Assembly (NCBI RefSeq): GCF_026230105.1
Contig: NC_079478.1
Location: 25,683,653-25,747,652 of the forward strand
DNA from: Diorhabda sublineata
Taxonomy: Eukaryota; Arthropoda; Insecta; Coleoptera; Chrysomelidae
DNA: 64,000 nucleotides
Direction: 5' to 3'
This document shows positions 24,726 to 37,029 of the stretch, piece after piece. Numbering within the stretch: the first letter of the stretch is position 1; each line of letters begins with the position of its first letter. Under the pieces are notes generated by a model, which saw only the letters and a list, made by a program, of their open reading frames with translations, ran no database searches and was not told where the DNA came from. Made by a program: the position numbers and the translations under genes.

Positions 24726-25061
24726 TGACCCATCTAAGCACTTTTATTCCTAAAATTTTGTCAACTTTGTTCAGAAGCTGATATTAAAAATTATTTGATA
24801 GGTTATTTTTTGTACTCCAAAAAAATTTTTTTAAAGATTTCGAAAGCCTGGTTTCAATTAATTTTCTCACTATAAGAATGGGGAAAATAGAAAAAAAGCA
24901 AGTATTTGTCAAAAAAATAACTCACATTTTTGGACGGTTGTTATTCATACAAAATTACTACAAAAACATACAAATACAAAATTCATTGGATACTGAATAC
25001 AAACCACTATACTTTTTCCGCTTCACTGTTGCTCAGAAAGCAGTCGTTCATATATATTTTC
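24726..25061. other. Spacer, unassigned
   Basis: This AT-rich stretch between the piggyBac relic and the next non-LTR relic has no recognisable feature. Confidence 0.5.
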
Positions 25062-26570
25062 AAATCCATTGCAAAATAACAGGTAAGTAATTGGTAATAT
25101 CCAAATATATCCTAAAAAGGGACACTTGGTATGAAAAGAAACGTTGATATATGTCTTTATGATGTGTAGGTTTATTTATTACATTTCTCCGTCTCAAATT
25201 TAAGTTAAGGATGTCTGTTCTATAAGTAACTCTTGTGTACAAATATTCTGCTAATTGGTTTCTTAAAATTTTGTAACATAAAATTAGACTATGCTACTTT
25301 CTTTGAACTTCCAAGCCAATCCGCATCGTTTAGTTCATACGAGATCGTTTCGTTTCTCTTGATGCCGTACATTAGTTTTAAACAAAATTTCTGATTTTGT
25401 TGAATTTTATGTATACCACTTTTGTCTAAGCATGGTCCATCCACTACATTACAGTGATTATAATGTGAAAAATCCAAAGAATCATACAGCATTCTCCTTA
25501 TTCAACATTCAAATACATTCTTTGTTGATAGATTGATTTTAGTGAAGCATAATCTTCTATTTTTCAGTTATATGTTTTCCAAATCGTAAATTGAAGTCGA
25601 TAATCATACCCAAATATTAACAATATTCACTAAAAGTTAAAGTGTTCAAAAATCAATACAGTGGACTTATTTGGATTGATTATCGATGAATGATTTCCAG
25701 AGATGATAGTAATTTCAGTGAGGTCTAGATTTATTTTGTCTGAAGCCTTCTGTATAGTAGAAAATTTGAATGAATAGTAAATCTGAGTGTCGTCGGCGCA
25801 CATGTGGTATTTTCAATGTGTAAGGTAGTTATGAAAGTTGGGAGTATAAAAGGACATAAAATACTTCCTTGAAGGAAACCTTGTTCTATCGTCAGTTTAT
25901 TAGGCATCATATCATCTAGCATAACCTGCTAAGTCTGAAGAAACGACGAATTGCTATTAATATTTTGTGATTTGAAATATCAAATGCTCTGGAGTAATCA
26001 ATGGATACAAGTACACTCACTTCGCTTTTATCCAAAGAATATATCATCAGTGATAGCGGAAAATGCTGTTAAGCAGTAATACCCAGATGGATTTTATTAT
26101 AATTAACATGACATCTTTTTTGCCTTTCTAGAATTTTTCCAAATGCTTGGACATTGATGCTTCGTAAGTGAGAATATTCAGTAGGTCTAGGAATTTTAGG
26201 TAATGAAACTACTAAGGCATGTTTCCAGATTTTTGCAAGTAATGTCGATGAATATATTCATTAAATATGTGAGTCAAGTATTTTATAATGTATGAACAAC
26301 TCAGAATAATGAGCTGTATGTTCCGGCGATCACTACCATGTGCTTTTGTAGACTGACGTTATTATTATAAAAGTTTAAAATATCATCATCTGGTTTATAA
26401 TCAGTCACAAAATCATTAACAAAGAAGTTATTAGTCTCACCAGCCTTAGCAAGTGATGAAGGCAATACAGTATTAGAGGTTTTTGTGACATTCATGTTTT
26501 TTAAAATTTTCCACTTTTTATGAGAATTACAACCGCGCATAAATTCTAAATATGCCAATTCGTTCACTAT
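25062..26570 (-). pseudogene. Non-LTR retrotransposon reverse transcriptase relic (Jockey/CR1-like)
   Basis: Reading leftwards on the minus strand: KKWKILKNMNVTKTSNTVLP and NNFFVNDFV (26567-26301, N-terminal RT region), then KILERQKRCH, VSVLVSIDYSRAFDISNHKI (RT motif A region, catalytic Asp), LTIEQGFLQGSILCPFI (motif B, Q-G-S-I-L-x-P), CADDTQIYYSF (motif C, active-site DD, C in place of the usual Y), IHKIQQNQKFCLKLMYGIKR and LNLRRRNVINKPTHHKDIYQ at the C-terminus (25242-25062). Frameshifts and stops separate the pieces. The endonuclease domain was not seen, so the copy is 5'-truncated near 26570. Confidence 0.9.
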
Positions 26571-26904
26571 GATATTAAATTATATTCTATCTGCTGGAAA
26601 GTAAACAAATGAATGAATGAAAATCCACTCCTAGAATTCGGTTCTTTCACCAAAACCGGGACCGGTTTCATAGTCCTTGTGTAAGACAAATTTAAGATTA
26701 ATTCTTATTATATTTCCCTCGATACCAATTAAGTACAAGAAATATTCATGCATTTCTGGTGATAAAAAAGTAGATATGTCAAATTTGACCCCATCTTACC
26801 CTTACTGTTATTTTATCATCTTAACATAATATGTGAATCGATGTATGTTTTGTTTCAATAAAGTAATCAAATATTAGATAAGTCACAATCCATGTATGAG
26901 TATA

Positions 26905-28140
26905 TGGGACAGTTTAAGCCCAACAAGCTAGGCGGGCAAGTAATCGAAAGGAAATCAGATCTGTCATATCTGGAAATCTGACTAGATAGTAAAATTCTCT
27001 GGAATAAACAAAAAAGAGATAATCGCTAACGCTACAAAAGCCCTGATGGTGTGCAGAAGCTTCGCAGGGAAGAATTGGGGTTCTAACCCAAAGATCCTAC
27101 TTTGGATGTACACTGTAATTTTGAGATCAATCATCACATACTGGGCAGTGGTTTGGGTGTACTGGAGCTAGTCTGAATACCACGAGGAATAAACTCTAAA
27201 AGGTACAAAGATTGGGTGGCCTATGTGCAGCTACGGCCATGAAATCATACCCAACAGCTGCACTAGAAGTGATGCTAAGTCTTCCACTTTCCCGCATAGT
27301 ATTGGGAAGCATGGCAGAGAAAACATCATTTTTAATGTTGAGAGACAGAATCATCAAAGAAAAACCTTCCCAAATAATGACCAAACCTGGGACATACCCA
27401 GGATTATGTATCGAAACAGTTGAGCTTTAAAAAAATTACCTCAATACTAAGATGTAGAAATAAGTGGGATCATAACACTATTCAAGAAATGAACAAAAAT
27501 TCCATTAAATGGTATACAGACAGATCTAATACAGCACTAGGTGTAATAAGGGTGTACGGGCCCAGAACCAAACACTCTGGAAACCTGGGCAGTAAACCAA
27601 GCATTTTTTAAGTAGTAGTCTATGCAAAAACTTCTATGGTATCGGCCCCAGAAAAATGAAAACAGCACTAGAAAAGAAGTTAGATAGGAACAAAACCAAT
27701 TATTGGGACCCCCTACAGGGTTTGAGACAGGCAAAGACTATTCGGGGAAACTATAAACGGAGAAGATCTGCTGAATGTATCAATCCAAGTAAGAACAATC
27801 TATGAATACTAACAGGAGTCCTATCGGAGTACTTTCGCCTCAAAAAACACCTTAAGACTTTAGACTTATCAGAAAATGTGGCATGCAGATTTTGTTACAC
27901 AGAGGACGTTACCTCTATTCACATTCTCTCAGGCATCTCTGGCAACTACGGCCATCCAACATTCTAGATTTTTTCAAAAGAGTGGCATTAACAGATCAGA
28001 CGTAAACTATGAGTTCCTTAGTATCGCAACCAGAATGGTGGACACAATAGATCTATTAGGTCGTATTGTATACGATACCTCAATATCCATACAAACATAC
28101 ATACTTACATATATAGGACAGCTTGAGTAAATAATTGGAT
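26905..28140 (+). pseudogene. Non-LTR retrotransposon relic with RNase H domain (I/R1-like ORF2 C-terminal half)
   Basis: On the plus strand, segments of the post-RT region occur first (ILRSIITYWAVVWVYWS near 27120). The frame at 27420-27611 contains NKNSIKWYTDRSN and YGPRTKHSGNLGSKPSIF, the start of an RNase H domain with its first acidic residue. The frame at 27876-28130 contains ADFVTQRTLPLFTF and the hydrophobic tail of such ORF2 proteins. The reading LKTLDLSENVACRFCYTED at about 27850-27905 is the C-terminal zinc-finger-like region. Stops and frameshifts are many. It lies in opposite orientation to, and 335 bp from, the preceding RT relic, so these are separate insertions. Confidence 0.85.
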
Positions 28141-28339
28141 AAAAATATCTCAAAACTCCAGTTGAGTGAGCTCATCCACTATCTAATCGCAGTTAACAAG
28201 TGTTTTGAACAAGTAGATGTGAAGCCTAGTGGAGACATTAAAGCCTGGAGACTGGTTTTACTAAGATCTCGAAGAGCTTGCTGAACATTGGGTTATAGTA
28301 CGATGGGCTATACTTTAAATATTAGGTCCTCATTTTTGC

Positions 28340-28907
28340 TATTTGATTAACAATGTGAACATTTCTATACGCCGATCAAAGAAAAACGCCAGAAAGAGTT
28401 ACACGAAGGTGTTATTTTACATCAAAATGACACTACAAGCTTTGGTTGGTTATTGCAATAGCCGCAATAGCTTAATGGAGCTTTCTTTTAGTTAGGTATC
28501 TATCATTTTATTTACATTATGCTCCTGGGGTTCACGTATTGTTTCTAATACCTGAAGAACACTTGCGAGGTTAACGATTCATACAAGCGGTCGATTTGTT
28601 CTTTTCAGTGATTGAAAAATATTTCGAGACGCAATGGATATGCTAGAACATCGATAAAAAATGTCTTGAATGTAATGGAAATTTTTGTCAATTTGTAAGT
28701 GGGTCAGAGACATAGCAAAGATATCAGTATAAATCGATGGTATAGGAGAGTTTACTTAAAGAATATGGCGGCAAGAAATCAAGTTAAATTTTTCCCCGAT
28801 TCGAAGTCTAATTGCGAAATATAACTAAGGAATAGACGTGGACAAAGTAAAGCAGTGCTGCTATTTTTGTTGTGACTAAATCCCCGAAACTTAGTTGCTA
28901 CTCCTCG
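28340..28907 (+). pseudogene. Mariner 3' fragment
   Basis: The plus strand reads IKEKRQKELHEGVILHQND (region of the second catalytic Asp), a degraded P-Y-S-P-D region, EEHLRG*RFIQAVDLFFSVI, and KKCLECNGNF at about 28670, the ordered C-terminus of a mariner transposase. The probable 3' terminus is CGAAACTTAGTTGCTACTCC to 28907, followed by TA. The 5' half is absent. Confidence 0.75.
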
Positions 28908-28909
28908 TA

Positions 28910-31900
28910 CTTGTACGATCAATTCTTCTGATATGTTCGATATATTATTATTAATTAAAAAAAATAAAAATATTTTTTCTTGAAATAAAATTGATTTTTA
29001 TTGTTGATTACCCAAATAACCTACTTGAACGAAGATAAGAGAAGTAAAAAGTTCAAATTGACACCTCGTATATTATCGATAATGTAGTGAGAAGCTTTCC
29101 TAAACCCCAAACCTAAAATGAGAGTGTAGATATATAGTGGGACAGGTTATGAGAATATAAGACCATGAGTAGATAAGTAAAATTTTTTCCAATGTAATAT
29201 TTTTAGAATTTTACCCACCAATATCTTATGTTCTTCACGTAATTTTGTTATGGCTCAATATGTAGGCCAAGAGAAAAGATTATTATCATATATCTTATCA
29301 ATGATACAACGTAGGGTAATATATGACTACTGAAAGAGTACCAGATTTTTACATGGATGCTAGAATTATCATACTAGATCTGCATTTTTTTAGAAACAGA
29401 TACCAGACGTTCTTCAGACATCAGAAGCAGTTTCGGTTCCTTTCCAGATATCTGAAAAAGCCAACCACACCACATATTAACGTTAAATAGAATATGACAT
29501 AGTACAATAGATTAAAAATTCGGAAGCTAATTAACAAAACAAATTTTCAATAAATCAGAGTCCGTCGGATAGAAATGAAGGCGATATTTGATAGCCGATT
29601 TACTACAAAAAATATAAAAAGTAAAAAAGTCGTCCCACTCTCGGCGAGATGCATATTTTACCGTTAGCAATCAGTGAATATGACAAAAATTTTAATCCAT
29701 AAATCCAGAAAAAATACAATAAGAAAAATATCGATAATTTCATTCATTTAATGACTTTGTCCTTATTATTTATTGTCATGATAATTGATTTATCAAATTA
29801 GAAAATAATTCAAATGACGTAAACTGACGTCCAACGGACAAAATAGTGATAATAATTAAAAAAAAATGCCCTAAACGCGTCATTTCAACTATCATATAGC
29901 CGTATTAGAAGTTTTGATTTTTTAGGACAATCCTTCGTTTCATGTTGAGAATATTATTGAAGAAAGTTCATTAGCTCTTGAAATTTGATTCATTTATACT
30001 AATGGAGATAATTACAGTGAGAATCAAGGTTCTCTCAACACTTCAATAGCGTATTTTTGAATAACAATGGTTTTCAGATTATCTTGTATTCTCTGGAAAC
30101 ATTGTTCAAGAATAAAAGGGTCCTGCACATTGAAATACATTTCATCGTTACTAAAAACATTACGAAAATTTTAAATGGTTGTTTCTGAATGCTGAAGAGA
30201 AATGTACATAATTTTGACCTATAAATGGTGAAATTATGAAAATATCTTTTATTTAAGAACACATTCATGTTTCAGAGCGTAACCAAACAGATACGGCTGT
30301 TGAAATGAGACCACTTCCTAGGGTTCGTGTATACATTGTAAGTCCACTATAAACTCCTCTAGTTGTGAGTCTTATTGTTTTTAGTTTAGTCAGTCAAGGT
30401 TGTTCAAATAGTTCCCGACATATAGTTTAGTGGCTTGGACTCTTTTCTAAAATAATTTATGACAAAATTTCCAATAACTATTTCATAATTATTTCCAACC
30501 ATGATTCTTTATTTTTGACATATTCTTAATTTTCAATGAAATGTAGGTGGTTAAGTGGTTCATGATTTATATTCGGTACTGAAATTATCCAAAAATTCAA
30601 TTGAGTCTACAGCATAAAACAATCATGAGTTCTCCCAACGGTCTCAAAGAAACATAGTTCAAACATCTTCTTTTTTCATCAATTTACCCATTTTTCATAA
30701 TTTTTTAAAAAACATCCTACCTGAAATACATTTTGTTTTCAATTTATTCTTATTTTCATACCATTCTGTAATTTTCTGGACAATTTTCATAATTTTAATT
30801 AACTACATATGATACCTAATTTCTATCTGAATATATTTCAATTTATTCAATTATCATAATTTTCTCTTTAATTTTGTTATTCAATTCATAATACTTTTCC
30901 ACAAGTAGAATTGCTGATAATGATTCAATTATCAATTTTATTGAAATTTTCCTCTGTTACATCTGACCGGTCATTTTAATAGCAGAATTCTACTCCTCCC
31001 TGTTTTCTCCACTCTTTCATATATTTCAAAGATATTTTGATATATACTATAAAATTAATTGAATATTCAGCACATGCCGTACAGTCTCTAATTTTTATTC
31101 GTAGCTCTCTACTTTCTGAGAAAATTCCAAACATAAAGTCCATTATTCACATACAGTAACAAAATTATCCATTATTTTTCATCTCCAAATATTTTTTGAA
31201 TTGTTGAACTGAATATCTATTACACAATGCAATGTTGATCATCATTTAATCTAATGAATAGCACCAAATGAACAAAAAAACAAGCATACACAAAAAATAA
31301 GGCTTGATAAGATGATACCGATGATACAAGCAATCCTCTTCTTTATTAGTCCTTCACCACAATCTCACTTAATCCATGTGAAAATGAACTTTTTAAAATA
31401 AGACAGCAACTTTTTAAATTATATTCCAATCGAAAATTTTCAAACAACATAATAATTTGTAATCATTGAGAAAGTTACTTATTTGAGAAACGATTTCCTC
31501 CTTGTTTTGGAACTGTTACAGTGAAAAATTTTCTGATACTTTAATGTCAGTTAATCAACCTCCAGTTGTCATCAAAATATGCTTAGATTGGCGTCGACAA
31601 TCTAGTATTTGTCCTTCGACTAGCTTTGAGTAGCTTCTTCAAATATTAGTTATGAAATGATAAGTTTTGGTAAACAATCAAAACGTCCACATGTACATAC
31701 CGCAAACTGAATACACTGTTTTTCATACTTGCGAGTTTTAACCAACGAAAAAGTACAATTATAATCCGATCACGCAAATCCCAGTAACAATCCGTAAACC
31801 TTAGAATCTCCAGGAGTTATTTTGAAAACTCATACCTATTCTAAATATCCCAATGTTATAGCTAAGTAAACTTAAAACTTCTTGGATCATTCAAGACAGA

Positions 31901-32599
31901 TCAGGATGTCTAACCACCTGACCTCAATTATACTCCTAATAAATTATTAAAATACACCTTATATACCTTATACGGAAGAGACATCAGAAATCTAATAAAA
32001 TTTGTAGTGAATTTGATATATATTCAAAATTGTACACCAAAGTGTACTCACACATTCCGAGCATTCGAATACTTATATATGGGGAATAGTTACAATTCGG
32101 CTGTTTTAAATTGTGTAGTTTCTTGTAAAAAATATAAAAATTCATAGGTTTTAAAATTCAATATTCAAATTTATGCTTGATAGAATGAATTCTATCAACA
32201 TTATATACAAAATTGGAATGTAATACTACAAATACAAAATAATCCAATGTTATTTACTCTTTACTATGATCAAATTGTCCAAGAAATTATAAAGGAATGA
32301 CTATTCAATTGCTCAAAAAAGGATAAATAATCACAAACATGCATCAACCGCATTACGTAAGCAAGAAATTTATTTCAAAAATACCAAAATATTAACTCAA
32401 GATAAAAATTGAAAATCTAAGAAACTATCTTTATAAAACAAAATAAATCAACAGATAATGATAAACAAGACATAAAGAACTTGAGTGAAATTTGTTATAA
32501 TTCAATCAATTTTCAAACTCATATATCGTTAAGTATCTAAGGTAGGTAAACTTATATCCAATATCACCCTTTTATCACATTATGACATTGCTTTTTGAG
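28910..32599. other. Very AT-rich unassigned DNA
   Basis: I recognise no coding or mobile feature in 3.7 kb. The stretch from about 30500 to 32600 is especially AT-rich, with few open frames longer than 60 codons. The minus-strand frame at 30074-30268 is unplaced. Confidence 0.55.
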
Positions 32600-33185
32600 A
32601 TTTTCAAAAAAATAATTTGAACATTTTTCTTCAATTTCTTATTTCTTAGACCTTTTGATATATTAATGCATCTAAATGTTTTTGATTTTAGGTCTCTCCT
32701 CTTTCAAAATTAGTTTTTTTTGATAGTTTTCGATAGAAAGATAAATGTTGACGTTTCTTTAAGTTTTTATCAAAATATGATATTGACACTATGATTATTT
32801 ATATTGATCTATAGATCACCTTCATCATGAATATCAAAATAAAGATAAAATAAACTTAGAACTTTGTTCCAATAAGAAAAATTGATTTTTGCTTGGTTTC
32901 CATATCTCAAATATATTGAATTTATTGGAATTTACAAAATAAAGCTATGAATTTTTTATCATTAATAGCTGAAAATTATCTTTTTCGTGTATTAGATTCC
33001 GTTTCAAGAATTATCGAATCTTTATAATTGAATTTATGTTTTTCTGATATTTCATGGTTGGTTAATGCAGTTCTATTTTTTTATCGTATTTATGAACCCT
33101 TAGTCTATTTTCTAAATACTGAGGTGTTTGCCCTATGTAGACAGCGTCACAATTAGTACAAGGCACTTGATATATAATATTACTT
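32600..33185 (-). pseudogene. Penelope-like element, GIY-YIG endonuclease relic, copy 1
   Basis: The minus strand from about 33180 reads YQVPCTNCDAVYIGQTPQYL followed by ENRLRVHKYDKK. This is the GIY-YIG nuclease core of Penelope-like elements, with the CCHH-like cysteines (C-x2-C) and the VYIG motif intact. A stop follows after K-I-E-L-H, and the rest of the domain is frameshifted (ESNTRKR near 33000). The block at about 32640-32700 is similar in sequence to the end of copy 2 at 33427-33480. Upstream of 33185 the reverse transcriptase is missing. Confidence 0.85.
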
Positions 33186-33318
33186 CTTTTGTTTTTTGGT
33201 GTTTTAGATTTTAATTCAGTGAAATATTTGGATAATTGTTGGGAAAGTATACGTATGGTAACGAAAAATGTTTTATGTTTTATATTTTATTTGATTGTAG
33301 TATCTGTTTATCCTTTTC

Positions 33319-33325
<7 letters not shown>

Positions 33326-33397
<72 letters not shown>
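33326..33397. repeat. (AT)n microsatellite, about 72 bp
   Basis: An uninterrupted run of TA units lies between two Penelope endonuclease fragments. The open frame at 33189-33398, ending in repeated IY, is an artefact of this run. Confidence 0.97.
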
Positions 33398-33399
<2 letters not shown>

Positions 33400-33400
<1 letters not shown>

Positions 33401-33665
33401 TTATTCAAGAAATATATTTTTTTATTGGTCCGTTCGATATGTTTATGTTTCTAAATGTTCTTGATAGGTCTCTTCTGTTTCAATGACGTCAATTAATTTT
33501 TTTTCTTTTTCGTGTATTTGATTCTGATTCAAGAGTTTTTGAGTTTCTATAATTGAATTTGTTGTATTGATATTTCGAGGTTCGTTAATGCAGTTTTATT
33601 TTTTTTATGGTATTGATGACCTTACTGAGATATCTGCCCTACATAGACAAATGTCGCAAGCGTTT
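33400..33665 (-). pseudogene. Penelope-like element, GIY-YIG endonuclease relic, copy 2
   Basis: The minus strand carries a more decayed version of the same segment as copy 1: VYVGQISQ near 33650, KNKTALTNLEIS near 33590, ESNTRKR near 33530, then EETYQEHLE. The two fragments sit in the same orientation on either side of the (AT)n run. They could be tandem or partial head-to-tail copies, which are common for this class. Confidence 0.65.
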
Positions 33666-33944
33666 AGAAACATACCCCTGTTAAATTATAATGGATGAAA
33701 TTAGCAACCCTTACGTTATTTCATATAAAAATTTTTTATCAAGATGAATTTTTATGAAATAAAATTATAACTTGAAATCCTTGTTTTATTTAAAAGTATT
33801 TTTTATTCTCAAAATCTTCTCTTCCCAAAACCAATAGCCGCAAAGCAACAAATAAACACCATAATTTAAAACTTTTTTGAGTCGAAAACAGGAAAGATGT
33901 AAAATGTAATACTATTTATAATAAAGGCAGGAAATTACTTCTAG

Positions 33945-34565
33945 CCAATATATAGGAACGTAGCCTACGTGTGATGGATTGCCGAACACGTTCAAAAATT
34001 TGAGGTGTATTTCTTATGGTGTCACACACTATTTGAAAACGATTATTCAAATCGGTGACATGTAGACTGATTATTTGAGGTATCTCCATAAACAGAAATC
34101 ACAAGGTTCTAATTCTGGAGACCGAGAATGCCAGCATTGTTGGGAATTATTGTGTCAGTCTGAGTGGAGTACCATCGTGCATGAATCAGATGTTTCATCT
34201 GATATTGAATGCGATGTCTTCAAGTAGATCATAGAGAACATTTTCGAGAGAACTAGTGTGATAAATTCAATAGAATGGCTGAGGCAGAAATTGTGGCTCA
34301 ATTAAGTTATCCCCTACAATACCAATTTATACTTTCACTAAAAAAACATTTTGAAAATTATGCTATATGATCTCATGGGAATTCGCGGCTTCGCATAAGT
34401 GATTATTGAGAATAAAATGAAATGATACTCTTGAAAATTATTCATCGTCCGTAAAGAATACATTATATAAAAATTTAGGATTTTGTCGGTGTGTTAACCA
34501 TTGTCAAAATCTATAGTTTATTTCAGAAATGTATGGAGTAATAAAACCTCATTAGATATGCAAAG
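33945..34565 (-). pseudogene. Tc1/mariner-superfamily transposase relic (relative of the 6.8-kb element)
   Basis: Minus-strand fragments in order are NPKFLYNVFFTDDE (first catalytic Asp), CEAANSHEII*HNFQN, IGIVGDNLIEPQFL, ENVLYDLLEDIAFNIR, FMHDGTPLR (second Asp), RSPELEPCDFCLWRYLK (third acidic residue) and CDTIRNTPQIFERVRQSI at the C-terminus. The layout matches the transposase at 6985-7984 but the sequence is more degraded. TIRs were not identified. Confidence 0.82.
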
Positions 34566-34927
34566 GGACCGCATAGTGACCTAACGAATATTTAAGCCAC
34601 TTTCATAGTTGGCATTGATATCAATGTAAAATTCTTTCTTTTTATCAAGTGCAGGTAGTACCACCCGGGTTGGGGTCAATAAATGGGTTTAGCCTATGGT
34701 TATCCATTCACAAACACTGAAAATAGTGTGCCAAAGACGTGCTGGTAGGATACTCGTAAAAAGGAAAAATTTTATTTTAACAGAATAAAAATTAGGCATT
34801 ATGTACATAGTATTAGGTACACTTATTTTTTATTGAACATTATACAAAAAATACATTATACAGAAATTAAATCATAAGAAATCATAATATTCTTCGTTAT
34901 TCCAGGAACTGTCATCTATTAACGTTA
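34566..34927. other. Spacer, unassigned
   Basis: No feature is recognised between the two transposase relics. Confidence 0.5.
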
Positions 34928-35700
34928 TAATTAACGGGTCGACGCGACGGTCCGATCGATCAAGTAGTCAAGATCCCACATTTTCTCCTCTTCTTCAATG
35001 ACATGCTGGACTGATTTTCGCCAGTTCTCTGGTGTTACCTTCTTAATGGCTTGATCAAACAATAACTTAACGTCTTTCATTTTGAATGTCATGTTGTGTC
35101 TTGCTACAAATCCTTTCACTTGCATCCAATAGGATTTAGTTCGCAATGATATGGCGGTGTGCGCAGCACAGATACACTATGTTTTTCTACTATTTCTTCC
35201 ACGGTGTATTTCACAAAATGATGTTTGTGTAAATTTTCTATAGCTAATAGTTCTTTTTTTATCAAATTATCTCCAAATTCAATACTTTTGGTGGTTAACC
35301 AGTCAATAATATCTTGTTTTCTCCAAGATGAAGTTGGAGTCTTCTCTATGCGTCGAGAATGATAACTTACGTTATCCATACTATTTAATCAGCCAGATGA
35401 TATTCTATCATTTCACCAAAATAGTCTTCAAAAACATCCGACTCCATGTCCTCGTGGTAATCTCCCGTATGGCACGACTGAAAGGTTAACAAACTTTATT
35501 TTCCCTCTTCGCTTCCAATATGGACGATTATTAGTCATTTCCCTTTACCTGAAGGCACCTTGATACCCGTTGACAGGCCTTCCATGAAAGCTTGACGAGC
35601 ACTGGTTTTTTTTGTCTTGCCACATTTTTGGTGGTGTATAACCTTCATTAATACACGTCTCTTCAAGTTAAAAGATTTTCTTCTACCTATAAAGATCTAA
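34928..35700 (-). pseudogene. DDE transposase relic (Tc1/mariner-IS630-like family)
   Basis: The minus strand reads ETCINEGYTPPKMWQD (expected first acidic position, D replaced by E in the frame read), RQAFMEGLSTGIKVPSGKGK, HEDMESDVFEDYF, then an 87-codon frame (35379-35116) starting MDNVSYHSRRIEK (second catalytic Asp) and ending PPYHCELNPI. The third catalytic Glu of a NPIE-type motif is lost to a small deletion that joins to the next frame, WMQVKGFVARHNMTFK to MWDLDYLIDR (35146-34931). Other frameshifts lie near 35400 and 35610. A second, more decayed relative lies at 39.9-40.3 kb. The exact subfamily is not known to me. Confidence 0.85.
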
Positions 35701-36170
35701 AAATTTTGGGTAAGCCGAATCTGAAATAGAGTTGGAATTGGGCAGATGCACTAATAGAAGGTTAAACGCAAAATGTAACTGTACAATTTACTACCTAAGT
35801 AATCCCAACACAATATTTCGATATTGACACTCCAGGCCAGAAAACATAGTTTTCCCAATTCTCTTACACAATTACTTGAAATTTTAATATTATAAACAAT
35901 ACTATTTCAAGACCTACACCTATGGTCGACACCGAAATTGAGCCGAACGGGACGGAATTCCCCATTTTATTACTCTACAGCTTTTTGAAATAGACTATAG
36001 CTCGTTGAGGAAAATGTCTAGTAAGTAAGTGAAAGAACTGGAATCCGTAGGATTTGGTAAAGATATTACTGATCTTCTTTCAAATTCATCACACAGATAA
36101 ATGGCTGATATTTAGGATTATGAGAATTTTCCCAGTGCTTGTTTTTAATGTTTTGAATTCTAATTTTATC
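35701..36170. other. Spacer, unassigned
   Basis: No clear feature is seen. Part of it may belong to the C-terminal side of the Penelope RT relic to the right, but I could not align it. Confidence 0.4.
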
Positions 36171-36174
36171 TAAA

Positions 36175-36515
36175 ATCGTTAAAGTTAGAGCAGATATAAT
36201 AAAGTCCAAGATATATTACATTACATAATCTGCTAGTACAGGTGATATCGAAGAGCTCATTGAAAATTTTTTATAATTTTTGTTATTATAAGAAAAATAT
36301 GTATCATTCAAATGGAATGTTATTGATTATGACAGTTTTTTCAATAATTTTACATTTTCAACTGATGTCACTCCAATTGTATTGTAGAGCTGCTATAAAT
36401 ATATTAAAGTGAACATCACTAAAAAGTGATATTACATCTAAGCCTATGAGAACGTAATTTTGCGCTAATTCAAAATCATAAAATTTCTATCAACTTTAAA
36501 GGAGTCTTTGATATA
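36175..36515 (-). pseudogene. Penelope-like reverse transcriptase relic
   Basis: On the minus strand, from about 36513, the frames read IKDSFK, then AQNYVLIGLDVISLFSDV, which carries the RT motif A aspartate in the S-L-D-V-x-S-L-F context characteristic of Penelope-like elements. Then come FNIFIAALQYNWSD, FNDTYFSYNNKNYKK and SISPVLADYVM, corresponding to the P-M-G-S-P-[IL]-S-P motif B region. The motif C YVDD box is not found. Stops and frameshifts are present. The hairpin at 36.94-37.00 kb lies on the 5' side of this gene. Confidence 0.75.
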
Positions 36516-36941
36516 ATATTTATTGTTCTAATTATGATACTTAGTCAAAATTTCAGTTCACCAAACAGTAAAAGGTTTATTGATACTACAATTGGTCTAC
36601 CTGATGATAAAGGTTAATGCATTTTTTGTGAACAATAATAACGTTAATCTCTTTGGTTTCTATCAATTTGTTTTTGGATAAATCTAAATATTGCTGTTGA
36701 AATGACTATTTAATTTGAATTTTCTTTGCTAACATTCATAGTTATATATACTAGTTCTCTATATATAGAAGATTGTTTCGGTATAAGAATATGGTTAGTT
36801 GAAATACTAGCTGTTATGGCTGTGACAATATTTCTTTCTTGTGATTTTGTATGACAGAGGATATGTGAGCAATATTAGCTAATATAGTTTTAATTGAAAT
36901 AATTATAGGTTCAATACTAATTTTAGGGCCTAGTTTCGAAG

Positions 36942-37001
36942 TTATCGTCTGAAGTTCATCTTCAGTCTCTGTAGACGATAATTTGGTGATCGAAACGCGC
37001 G
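36942..37001. repeat. Compound hairpin next to the Penelope relic
   Basis: An outer stem of 9 bp (TTATCGTCT at 36942-36950, AGACGATAA at 36973-36981) encloses an inner palindrome (CTGAAG at 36949-36954, CTTCAG at 36960-36965). It is followed by the GC-rich string CGAAACGCGCGTCAGACAG from 36991. This is an island of higher GC in AT-rich DNA, beside a Penelope RT. Penelope-like elements are known to carry hammerhead ribozymes in their terminal repeats. The minus strand has CTGAAGA and CGAAAC strings reminiscent of the hammerhead core, but I could not fold a complete one. Confidence 0.6.
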
Positions 37002-37029
37002 TCAGACAGTGTAATTGTGAGTTTGGTGT

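Noticed and set aside
33189..33398. Open frame ending in a long IY repeat
   Set aside because: It is produced by translating the (AT)n microsatellite.
36942..37001. A definite hammerhead ribozyme
   Set aside because: CTGAAGA and CGAAAC strings occur, but I could not pair the three stems into the required core, so only a hairpin is annotated.
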